Assembly (NCBI RefSeq): GCF_026340655.1
Contig: NZ_JAPEOZ010000001.1
Coordinates: forward strand, 7,688,001-7,752,000
DNA: 64,000 bases
Direction of reading: 5' to 3'
Origin: Streptomyces sp. NBC_01275
Lineage (GTDB): Bacteria; Actinomycetota; Actinomycetes; Streptomycetales; Streptomycetaceae
This document shows positions 24,601 through 32,004 of the stretch, in pieces. The position numbers were made by a program, and so were the translations under genes. The notes under the pieces were generated by a model. The model saw only the letters and a program-made list of their open reading frames with translations. It did no database searches and had not been told where the DNA came from. Position 1 is the first letter of the stretch. Each line of letters starts with the position of its first letter.

Positions 24601-25515
24601 ATGAGCGAGCCCACCACCGACACGCCGACCACCGACACGCCCACCACCGACACGCCGACCACCGACGCCGACGCGACCGCCGCCACCGCCACCGCCACCG
24701 CCACCGCCACTGATCCCGACGCCACCACCGCCATCGACCCGGCCCCGCCCGAGGAGTTCGTCAAGGCGGCCAAGCTCCTCCCCGACCACTGGCTCTACTA
24801 CGTCGACCCGACCTGGCGGGGCGAGGGTCAGCCGCCGGAGTGGGCGGTGGTCGGGCAGTGGCGCACCGACCTGGACGGCGAGATCATCGAGTGGCAGGAC
24901 AACGAGGCGTACAAGCCGTCCCCGGACGCACACGGCTGGCCCGAACCCCTGGACGTGATCGACGCGGCCATCCAACTGGCCACGACCGGCTACGCCCCCG
25001 CCGAGACCGTCACCCGCGAACTGGCCACCGCCGAACTGGCCGTCCTCGTCGCCCTCGACGGCACCCCGGTCTCCGCCGCGAAGCCCGATGGCACCGCCGT
25101 CATCCTGGCGTTCAGCTCCCCCGCCTTCCTGCACCGCTACGGCGAGCTGTCCTTCGAGCTGATCAAGACCCCCGACCTGCTGGACCGCCTGCCCGCCGAC
25201 CACAGCCTGTGCGTCAACCCGTCGGCGACGGTGAGCATGGTCGTCGACACGGACGCCCTCCGGGCAGCGGTGGCGGCAGCCGAAACGGAAGCCGAAGCGG
25301 AAGCCGCGACCGCAGCCACGTCGAGGGTGCCGACGGAGAGCGGCGCCCTCGCGAACGACCCGCCCACCTCGGCCGACGACGCCGCCACCGACTTCGACCT
25401 CGACCTCAGCGACTTCGACTTCGGCATAGCAGAGGACGACGTCCGGCCCCCTGCCGAGCCCGCCTCCGAGCCCCCCGCCGAGCCCGCCTCCGCACCGAGT
25501 GCATGGGGTAACTGA
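24601..25515 (+). CDS. Type VII secretion-associated, SseB-like protein (paralogue 2)
   Basis: 304 residues, paralogous over most of its length to the preceding product (PPEEFVKAAKLLPDHWLYYVD, PPEWAVVGQWRTDLDGEIIEW, QLATTGYAPAETV, CVNPSATVSMVV). It adds a Thr/Asp-Pro repeat at the N-terminus (TDTPT units) and an acidic, Ala/Pro-rich C-terminal tail of about 90 residues. The ATG at 24601 follows GAGGA; an open frame continues upstream but overlaps the previous gene and lacks the family signature. Like the upstream paralogue and the mini-ORF downstream, it begins MSE. Tandem duplication with divergent tails suggests the two copies serve different partners or act as a heteromer (inference). Confidence 0.85.
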   Translation: MSEPTTDTPTTDTPTTDTPTTDADATAATATATATATDPDATTAIDPAPPEEFVKAAKLLPDHWLYYVDPTWRGEGQPPEWAVVGQWRTDLDGEIIEWQDNEAYKPSPDAHGWPEPLDVIDAAIQLATTGYAPAETVTRELATAELAVLVALDGTPVSAAKPDGTAVILAFSSPAFLHRYGELSFELIKTPDLLDRLPADHSLCVNPSATVSMVVDTDALRAAVAAAETEAEAEAATAATSRVPTESGALANDPPTSADDAATDFDLDLSDFDFGIAEDDVRPPAEPASEPPAEPASAPSAWGN

Positions 25516-25808
25516 TCCACCGGACTGCCCCGCAGGACAGACGGCGACCACCGCCCTCGTGCAGCGCGGGCACGCGCGGCTCGGGAAAACCTTCCTGGCG
25601 CCTGATCCGTGATCAACCGGCGGCCACCGCCGAGGCGGGCAGAGTTGGGTGGCCCCAGGTGCAATCACACGCCGGTGCGCCGGTGCGCCGCCGCCCTGGC
25701 TCCCTAGGCTGCCGGTGTTCATGCCCGCCTGCCCCATCCGCCGGCGACGACACCGAGGCTCCCGTACCTCACAACACCTCCCGCAACCACCCAAGGTGAC
25801 GAGCCATC
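25516..25808 (+). other. 293-bp gap before the coupled mini-ORF
   Basis: No protein-like frame is visible. The gap contains short G+C-rich repeats (GCCGGTGCGCCGGTGCG near 25671) and could hold a secondary promoter for the next two genes, but I see no convincing -35/-10 pair and no clear terminator. Confidence 0.4.
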
Positions 25809-25856
25809 ATGAGTGAGACCGCAGCCTTGTCCCGGTTCCGGGCAGTGCGCCGGTGA
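25809..25856 (+). CDS. Possible leader peptide overlapping the next start
   Basis: A 15-codon ORF (MSETAALSRFRAVRR) starts at ATG 25809 with AAGGTGA about ten bases upstream. Its TGA stop overlaps the GTG start of the next gene (GTGA at 25853-25856), the usual arrangement for translational coupling. The next gene has no Shine-Dalgarno sequence of its own. The peptide also begins MSE like the two upstream proteins, so it could instead be the true N-terminus separated by a frameshift. Translation is not proven. Confidence 0.45.
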   Translation: MSETAALSRFRAVRR

Positions 25857-28800
25857 CCCGGAGCGGCCGCCGGTCGCGCTGGTTCGGCCAGGGCAGGGAG
25901 CGCCGCCGCGAGGTGCCCGCCGTACCCGGGGCGGAGTCGCCGCGAGCGGCCGGGCCGGGGGCCGGGGACGGGCTGCTGGTGGAGGAGTACGACGGCCTGC
26001 GGCTGCTGCGCACCCCCGACGACGACACGCTGGATCCCACCGACCTGGCCGACCTGGTGCGGGCGCTGGCCGGCGAGGCCGAGCACACCGTGACCGTCGT
26101 CGCCGGGGCGGGCGCGACGCGGGCCGCCGGGCTGTGGGCCCGGCTGAGCACGCTCCTCTCGGTGCTGCGCGACGACCGCGTGGATACGGTCCGGCTCGTC
26201 ATGTCCGGGACCGGGGGCGGCCGTCCGGACCGTCCGGCGCTGGCCCGCCGTCTCGCGGACGGCTGGAAGCTGACGGTGATCGCGCCGGACGGCCCCGTGT
26301 TCGTGGTGCCCGGTGGCACGCTCTTCGCGCACGGCAGCTGGTGGCGGTTCGCGCCGGGCGCCGAGCCGGACCGACTCGGCGCCCGCCAGCCGGCACCCGA
26401 CTGGCAGCCCGCCGTGGAGGCACTGCCCGCACGTACCGACGGCGGCTACCTGATCGATCCGATCCCGGCCGGTGTGCTGGCGCGCTCCGGGCAGGCGGCC
26501 GCCCCGCGTCCGGGAGACCTGTGCTACGCCGTCCCGGTGGATCCCCGGGGGCCGTTGGTGCTGCTGGGCATGCCGGAGGACGAGGACATCCTCGGCGGGG
26601 AAGTGAGCGATCTGCTGGGCGAACTGCCCACGGCAGTACGGTCCACCGTGCGGCTGGCTCCGGGCGGCCCACGGGACGTGCTGCGTACCGGGCAGGCGGT
26701 GGCCGAGCGGCTCGGCGCGGGAGTGGTGGTGTACACCGGGCTGCCGTTCCTCGGCCCCGGGGCCGGCGGCGGGGCCGCGCCGGTGCGGTCGGTGCTGGTG
26801 GGCGCCGACGGGGAGCCGAAGTGGCGGCCTTTCGTGGACTCGGTGATGTGCCTGCCCCCGGCGGAGGACGGCACCGTCCCCACGCCGCGGCTGCTGCGCT
26901 GGGAGTCGCCGGTGACCGGCGAGCAGACGGGGACGGGCGTCGTGCGGCTGTCGGAGCACTGGCAGGCGACGGTGACGCGGGCGGGGCTGTACATCTCCGG
27001 GACGGAGGGGGAACCCTCACCGGTGCACCAGCCGGTGGACGCCGAGAGCCCGACCATCGAGATCGGCCGCCCCGGGGAGGAACTCGACGCCTCGCTCTGG
27101 CCCGTGCTGTCCCGGGTGCTGACCTCGCTGTGGCCCGACGTCCGCCGCCGGGTACGGCTGTACATACGGGGCACCTGCCTCGACGGGGGCGTCGAACTCC
27201 GACGTATGGCGGCCGAACACGGCATCCGCGCCGTCCGCTTCACCGCCCCGCCTCTCCCGGCCCCGCGCCGGGCGGCGGGGGCGGCTCAGCCGGGCGGCCT
27301 GACGGCACCGGCAGGTGCCCAGCAGGGCCGGATGGCGGGGGCCCGACAAGGCGGCCCGGCGGCACCGGCGGCGGCCCGGCAGGGCGGCCCGTCCGCCTCG
27401 GTGGGTGCCCAGCACAGCGGCCAGGCCGCACCACCGGGGGATCCGCAGGGGACAGTGACACCGACCGGAGTTCCGCCCGCCCAGGCAGCGGCACAGGCAG
27501 AGGGCACGTCTGCCCGGGCGGCAGCACCGGCGGGTGCTCAGCACGCCGCGCCGGCACCGGCGGGGGATCCGTACGGCCGGACAACGGCATCGGCGGGGGA
27601 TCCGCACGGGACGCCGGCACCGGTGGGGGATCCGTACGGCCGGACAACGGCATCGGCGGGGGATCCGCACGGGACGCCGGCACCGGCGGGGGACCCGCAC
27701 GGCCGGACAACGGCGGCGGCCGGGAGTTCGCCTGCCCAGGCGGCGGCACCGACCGAGGAGCCGGCCCGGCTGCCCCAGGCCGGGGGGAATCCGGCCCAGC
27801 AGGCGGTACGGGCTGCCGCATCGGCCGAGGGCATGCCGTCCGGCATGGCTCCGGCCGCCCCAAGGGCAACGGCACCCGCCGCGCCCACCCCCGCCCGGCC
27901 GCCGTTCGCCGGTGCCGCGCGCCAGGTCCTTGCCGAACTCAGCGCAGCGGACGGGCCGTTGGCCGAGCCTGAACCTCCCGTGCGGCCGGCTGCCCCCGTA
28001 CCGCAGAGGCGTATCCCACAACAGGAGCACCCAGCACCCGACGGGCCGCTCCGCGCGGAGCGAAACCCCTCCCGCCCGACGCCGGGCACGCCGGAACGCC
28101 CGGAACGCCCGGAACGCCCGGAACGCACCGAGCCGCCGAAGCCGTCGGAGTCTCAGCTCCCGACGCCCGCTCCGCTCGGCGAACCCACCGCGCCTGACGG
28201 GCTGTTGGCCGGCATCGACCAGTCGGCACGACCCGCCGCCCCCGTAGCGGCGACGGACACCCGCAACCGCGCCGCCGCGCCGGCGCCGGGCGCTCCGGAG
28301 CACCCGGAGGCAGCGGAACCTCAACTCCCGCCCGTCCGGGTCACCACAACCACGCCGCAACCCTCCGAACCCTCCGAACCAACCGCAGCAGATGGGCCGT
28401 TGGCCGGCATCGGACAGGCGGCTCAACCCGCCGCCGCCCCCGTAGCGGCGACGGACACCCGCAACCGCGCCGCCGCGCCGGCGCCGGGCGCTCCGGAGCA
28501 CCCGGAGGCAGCGGAACCTCAACTCCCGCCCGTCCGGGTCACCACAACCACGCCGCAACCCTCCGAACCCTCCGAACCAACCGCAGCCGATGGGCCGTTG
28601 GCCGGCATCGGACAGGCGGCTCAACCCGCCGCCGCCCCCGTAGCGGCGACGGACACCCGCAACCGCGCCGCCGCGCCGGCGCCGGAGCGCGCCGAGGCGC
28701 CTGCGCCGCCGGTCGTACCGGGATCGTCCCCGGTGCGGCCGGAGGGGAGCGACCCGGCGGAAGCCCGGCGCGCGCCCGCCCCGAGCACCGCGACCACGCC

Positions 28801-29761
28801 GTCGCCCTCGGCAGGGGCCGGGGAGGCTCATCCGGCCTCCTCCCGTGGGCCGCACATGTCGCAGCCCACCGAGCTGCCCGAGCGCCAACGTCCGCCCACG
28901 GCCGGTGAGTTGCCGGAGCGGTCCCGGCTGCCCGCGCCCGAAGGGCCCACCGTCCCGTTCCACCCCGGGCACATCAGCACCGAGGACGAGCGGCGGGCGT
29001 TCCGGGAGCTGGCCGAGGACGTGTGGGAGCGGCACGGGGCTGCCGTGGCCCGGGCCCTCATCCGGATGCCCGCTCTGCGCGCCCAGGAGCAGGAGGCCGC
29101 CCGCGCCGATGTGATCGCGTTGCACATCTACCTGAACTCCCCGGACGGCCCGCTCTCCCCCGAAGCGGTCGTCCGGGGGCTGCGATCCGGTGACGAACGC
29201 CTCCTGCCCTACGTCGCCTGCCTCGCCTCGGCGCTCCGCCGTCTGCCCTCCTACCGGGGTGTCGCCGTGCACGGTGCCGGAGACGTGCCCCTCGACGGCC
29301 TGGTCGCCGGCGCCCTCCTGCGCGACCCGGCCCCGCTGGGCGCCGTACCCGTAGGGTTCGGCGGACCGCTTCCCGGTGGGCCGCAGTACGTCATCTGGTC
29401 CGCCACCGGGCGGCGGGTCCGCCAGCTGACCGACCGCCCGAGCAACGCAGCGGCCGTCGAACAGGTGCTGTTCGCGCCGGGCACCCGGCTGCGCGTGCTC
29501 GACCTACGGCGGTCCGGCCCGGCCCCGCTGATCATGCTCCGCGAGTTGCCGCCCGACGCCCAGGGCGCCCCGGGCGACCCCCTCCCGCAGCGTCCCGAAC
29601 TCGACGACGCCGACCGCGCCGTGCTCGCCCGGCTGGACGACACGCTGCGCGGCCGATCCCCCGCGCCCGGTGCCTTCGCCTGGCCGGGCCTGTGCCACGG
29701 GCCGATCGGCCCGGCGCACACCACCCCGCAGGCGCCCCGTACGGCGCCGCACGCCGACTGA
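25853..29761 (+). CDS. Large Ala/Pro-rich protein with C-terminal ART-like domain
   Basis: 1,302 residues from GTG 25853. Residues 1-460 are a globular alpha/beta region of unknown function (LLVEEYDGLRLLRTPDDD; later VRRRVRLYIRG). Residues 465-1030 are Ala/Pro/Gly-rich linker with 21- and 66-residue internal repeats. Residues 1040-1300 are globular: EDERRAFRELAEDVWERHG, YRGVAVHGAG, YVIWSATGRRVR, then EQVLFAPGTRLRVLDLR. The order Arg1135 - Ser1183 - Glu1203/Gln1204 followed by VLF-P matches the R-S-E layout of arginine-type ADP-ribosyltransferases, but Gln occupies the position just before VL where the catalytic Glu normally sits, so it is probably inactive (inference). No signal peptide. It lies 21 bp before the lectin gene in the same apparent operon. 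Confidence 0.8.
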   Translation: MTRSGRRSRWFGQGRERRREVPAVPGAESPRAAGPGAGDGLLVEEYDGLRLLRTPDDDTLDPTDLADLVRALAGEAEHTVTVVAGAGATRAAGLWARLSTLLSVLRDDRVDTVRLVMSGTGGGRPDRPALARRLADGWKLTVIAPDGPVFVVPGGTLFAHGSWWRFAPGAEPDRLGARQPAPDWQPAVEALPARTDGGYLIDPIPAGVLARSGQAAAPRPGDLCYAVPVDPRGPLVLLGMPEDEDILGGEVSDLLGELPTAVRSTVRLAPGGPRDVLRTGQAVAERLGAGVVVYTGLPFLGPGAGGGAAPVRSVLVGADGEPKWRPFVDSVMCLPPAEDGTVPTPRLLRWESPVTGEQTGTGVVRLSEHWQATVTRAGLYISGTEGEPSPVHQPVDAESPTIEIGRPGEELDASLWPVLSRVLTSLWPDVRRRVRLYIRGTCLDGGVELRRMAAEHGIRAVRFTAPPLPAPRRAAGAAQPGGLTAPAGAQQGRMAGARQGGPAAPAAARQGGPSASVGAQHSGQAAPPGDPQGTVTPTGVPPAQAAAQAEGTSARAAAPAGAQHAAPAPAGDPYGRTTASAGDPHGTPAPVGDPYGRTTASAGDPHGTPAPAGDPHGRTTAAAGSSPAQAAAPTEEPARLPQAGGNPAQQAVRAAASAEGMPSGMAPAAPRATAPAAPTPARPPFAGAARQVLAELSAADGPLAEPEPPVRPAAPVPQRRIPQQEHPAPDGPLRAERNPSRPTPGTPERPERPERPERTEPPKPSESQLPTPAPLGEPTAPDGLLAGIDQSARPAAPVAATDTRNRAAAPAPGAPEHPEAAEPQLPPVRVTTTTPQPSEPSEPTAADGPLAGIGQAAQPAAAPVAATDTRNRAAAPAPGAPEHPEAAEPQLPPVRVTTTTPQPSEPSEPTAADGPLAGIGQAAQPAAAPVAATDTRNRAAAPAPERAEAPAPPVVPGSSPVRPEGSDPAEARRAPAPSTATTPSPSAGAGEAHPASSRGPHMSQPTELPERQRPPTAGELPERSRLPAPEGPTVPFHPGHISTEDERRAFRELAEDVWERHGAAVARALIRMPALRAQEQEAARADVIALHIYLNSPDGPLSPEAVVRGLRSGDERLLPYVACLASALRRLPSYRGVAVHGAGDVPLDGLVAGALLRDPAPLGAVPVGFGGPLPGGPQYVIWSATGRRVRQLTDRPSNAAAVEQVLFAPGTRLRVLDLRRSGPAPLIMLRELPPDAQGAPGDPLPQRPELDDADRAVLARLDDTLRGRSPAPGAFAWPGLCHGPIGPAHTTPQAPRTAPHAD
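27559..27720 (+). repeat. 63-bp tandem repeat in linker
   Basis: A 63-bp unit (21 residues: GDPYGRTTASAGDPHGTPAP) repeats about two and a half times within the Ala/Pro-rich linker; landmark GTACGGCCGG or GCACGGCCGG occurs at 27571, 27634 and 27697. The sequence is in-frame and nearly identical, so it is recent. Confidence 0.85.
28241..28680 (+). repeat. 198-bp near-identical tandem repeat in linker
   Basis: The landmark CCCGTAGCGG recurs at 28241, 28439 and 28637, giving an exact 198-bp (66-residue) period. The two full units differ by about one base and a third is partial. It encodes APVAATDTRNRAAAPAPG and downstream Pro-rich sequence. It keeps the frame and is prone to recombination. Confidence 0.9.
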
Positions 29762-29782
29762 AGATCCGAGAACGGAGACGAC

Positions 29783-31084
29783 ATGCCTCGTCAGGAGCGC
29801 ACGGGACCCGGTGTCCCCGCGGTACGCCGTGCCATCGCGGTGCCCGCCGCACCGGGGGAGCCGGATGCGTCCCTCATGCCGCCGGAGGCCTCCGGTTCCC
29901 CTTCCGCCTCCTCGGAGGAGGCGTCCCGGGCGTCCGTTCCGGAAGGGACGTCCGGCAGTACTCCGGCTCCGTCGGGGGCCCGGTCCGGCGGCCCGGCGGG
30001 GGAGTCGTCCGAGTCGTCCCCCGGGGCCTCGGTCGGCCGGGAGCGCGGGCGGTCCGAGACGTCCGGGGCGGCGGCAGCCGCGTCGGCCGCCCCGGTCGGA
30101 TCAGTTGCCCCGACCGCAGCGACCGCATCGACCGCAGCCGCGGCATCGGCCTCCGACGACGACACGCAGGTCACCGCAAGCGTCGGGGCCGACGGCGACG
30201 ACGGTGAGCCGCCCTCCGGCCGCCCGGCCAAGGCCCTGCTGGCGGGCGCGGGCATCCTGGGCGCGCTGCTGCTCGCCGTACCGCTGCTCTTCATCGGCGG
30301 GGATGACGACGACCGGTCTGCCGAGCAGACCGAACCGGCCTCCGGTGTGGTGCTGCCGAAGGAGCTCCGACCGGGTGCGCCCACACCGGCCTACGGCACC
30401 GCGTCACCGACCGTGAGCCCCACTCCGACCACGAGCGCCGGCGGTGCGGGCTCCACGGACACGGGCCGGAACAAGCCGGGAAGCCAGAGCGAGAGCCCCG
30501 CCGCCACCGGGACGGAGAAGTCCACCTCCGCCTCCGGCACGACGACCACGGCGTCACGGACCCCGAGGGCGGCCTCGTCCCCCAAGGTGGTGGCGCAGCC
30601 CGCCGTCGACATCGCCAACAGCAAGAACGTCATGCTGAAGAACGCGAGCACGGGCATGTGCGCCGACCTGGGCGGCTCGGCCAAGGGGAAGCTCGGCGCC
30701 GGGGTGTTCCAGGAGTACTGCTACCGGGGCACCGTCGACAACCAGATGTGGGACTTCGAGGTGCGCTACAAGGGTGCGGGCGCGGACGGGGCGGACGTCT
30801 TCCAGATCCGCAACGTCAAGGACGGCCTGTGCATGGACCTCCCGGGAACCGGCGCGGTCGCCATGCGCACCCACGTCAGGGAGGGCACCTGCACCGGAAC
30901 CACCGCCGACAACCAGCTGTGGTGGCTGGAGAGCCGGGCCAACGGCCAGTACTGGATCCACAACAAGGCCAGCAACGGCATGTGCCTGGAGGTGTGGGGC
31001 GCCGACGGCTCCGGCGGCCCCGACACCCGGCTGGGCGTCTACCCGTGCAGCCCCACCGACGACCACGAGTGGATCGTCAACTGA
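29783..31084 (+). CDS. Membrane-anchored ricin-B-type lectin domain protein
   Basis: 433 residues. Residues 1-148 are a disordered Ser/Ala/Pro-rich cytosolic part; one transmembrane helix follows (AKALLAGAGILGALLLAVPL, about 150-170) with acidic residues (GGDDDD) outside; then a Ser/Thr/Pro-rich stalk (180-285); residues 290-433 form a beta-trefoil of ricin-B type with paired Cys (CADLGG...YCYRG, LCMDL, CTGTTADNQLWW, CLEVW...CSPTDDHEW). The Q-x-W-like repeats DNQMWDF and DNQLWWL support this. Probably type II topology with the lectin outside. ATG 29783 has a GGAG site. It is the last gene of the + strand T7SS-like series and ends at a strong hairpin. Binding of cell-wall or host glycans is inferred. 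Confidence 0.85.
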   Translation: MPRQERTGPGVPAVRRAIAVPAAPGEPDASLMPPEASGSPSASSEEASRASVPEGTSGSTPAPSGARSGGPAGESSESSPGASVGRERGRSETSGAAAAASAAPVGSVAPTAATASTAAAASASDDDTQVTASVGADGDDGEPPSGRPAKALLAGAGILGALLLAVPLLFIGGDDDDRSAEQTEPASGVVLPKELRPGAPTPAYGTASPTVSPTPTTSAGGAGSTDTGRNKPGSQSESPAATGTEKSTSASGTTTTASRTPRAASSPKVVAQPAVDIANSKNVMLKNASTGMCADLGGSAKGKLGAGVFQEYCYRGTVDNQMWDFEVRYKGAGADGADVFQIRNVKDGLCMDLPGTGAVAMRTHVREGTCTGTTADNQLWWLESRANGQYWIHNKASNGMCLEVWGADGSGGPDTRLGVYPCSPTDDHEWIVN

Positions 31085-31121
31085 CCTGGCGTGACCTCAC
31101 CTGAGCCCAACCGGTCCGAGT

Positions 31122-31153
31122 CGGCACACCGGGCAGGACATGCCGGTGTGCCG
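31122..31153. terminator. Bidirectional terminator hairpin
   Basis: Perfect 11-bp stem CGGCACACCGG / CCGGTGTGCCG with a 10-base loop, 37 bp after the lectin stop and abutting the stop of the convergent response-regulator gene. Suited to end both transcripts. Confidence 0.75.
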
Positions 31154-31155
31154 GG

Positions 31156-31797
31156 TCAGATCAGGCCGGAGCGTATGGCGTGGGCCACGGCGTGCGCGCG
31201 GTTGCGCAGTTCCAGACGCTTCATCAGACCGGACAGGATGTACTTGATGGTGCGCTCGGAGTACGAGAGCAGTTCCGCGATCTCCGACAGCTCCTTGCCG
31301 TCCGCGATCAGCCGCAGCACATCCGCCTCACGCGGTGTGACACCCGACGCCGTCAGGCCGTGCGGGGTGAGGACTTCGCGGTGGGTCCACTGGACCTGCT
31401 CCATGAGTGCGCCCTGCAGGGCCGGCGGAAAGCTGCCCCCGCCCTCCGCGACGGTGATCAGCGCCCGCACGAACGCGGCGGGGGTGAAGGAGTCCCGCCA
31501 CACCACGGCACGTACCCCCCGGTCCACGGCGGTGAAGATGTTGGTCTGCCACTGCCGGCCGACGACGAGCACGAAGCGTGACTCACGGCGGTCGGACAGC
31601 GCGGCGAGCACGTCCAGGGTGCCGGCGTCGGCGGAGTCCACCGCCACGACCGTCACGTCGGCCTCGCCGGTTCTGCTGGGCGGAACCTCGGTGATCCGCC
31701 GGTCGAACTGGAGATGGTTGGCCAGTCCGGCACGTATGACGGCATCGGGGGCGTGGATCGCCACCCGAACGGTGAGTGTGGGCGCCGACCGGGGCAT
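31156..31797 (-). CDS. NarL/FixJ-type LuxR-family response regulator
   Basis: 213 residues. N-terminal receiver-like fold (1-125): VRVAIHAPDAVIRAGLANHL, then VTVVAVDSADAG. The acidic pair expected at the start of a receiver is absent (HAPD instead), though an Asp lies near the usual phosphorylation site, so phosphorylation-independent activity is possible. C-terminal GerE HTH (about 150-213): VTPREADVLRLIADGKELSE, ERTIKYILSGLMKRL. ATG at 31797 has GGAGGG upstream. No histidine kinase gene is adjacent. Its position next to the T7SS-like operon suggests it could control that operon (inference). Confidence 0.85.
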   Translation of the reverse strand: MPRSAPTLTVRVAIHAPDAVIRAGLANHLQFDRRITEVPPSRTGEADVTVVAVDSADAGTLDVLAALSDRRESRFVLVVGRQWQTNIFTAVDRGVRAVVWRDSFTPAAFVRALITVAEGGGSFPPALQGALMEQVQWTHREVLTPHGLTASGVTPREADVLRLIADGKELSEIAELLSYSERTIKYILSGLMKRLELRNRAHAVAHAIRSGLI

Positions 31798-31864
31798 TCG
31801 CCCTCCACTGGGTACCAGAGTGACGGCACGACATCAGGCTTAGTGAAGGGCACGGATATCGCAC

Positions 31865-31879
31865 ATGTCACAGATGTCA
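31865..31879 (-). promoter_or_regulatory. Possible regulator site upstream of the response regulator
   Basis: The direct repeat ATGTCA-CAG-ATGTCA lies about 70 bp upstream of the response-regulator start within a 207-bp gap. Direct repeats with one-turn spacing suit a NarL-type dimer. No clear promoter boxes are visible. Confidence 0.35.
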
Positions 31880-32004
31880 TGGTTGGGGAGTCTGAGCAAC
31901 GGGAGGCCGATGCTGTCATGTTCCCGCCCCATGATCGGTAGGCAAATACCCCCCGTGCACCAAGGAATAGGGAAACCTGGCGCGAGTTCTGCCACCCGAC
32001 AGGC

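Noticed and set aside
25813..27972. 719-codon + strand frame overlapping the start of the 1,302-residue gene
   Set aside because: Arg/Gly-rich shadow in another frame; domain-like sequence is in the 25853 frame.
27559..28680. Repeats that could suggest a CRISPR array or satellite
   Set aside because: Repeats are contiguous, in-frame and coding, with no unique spacers between them.
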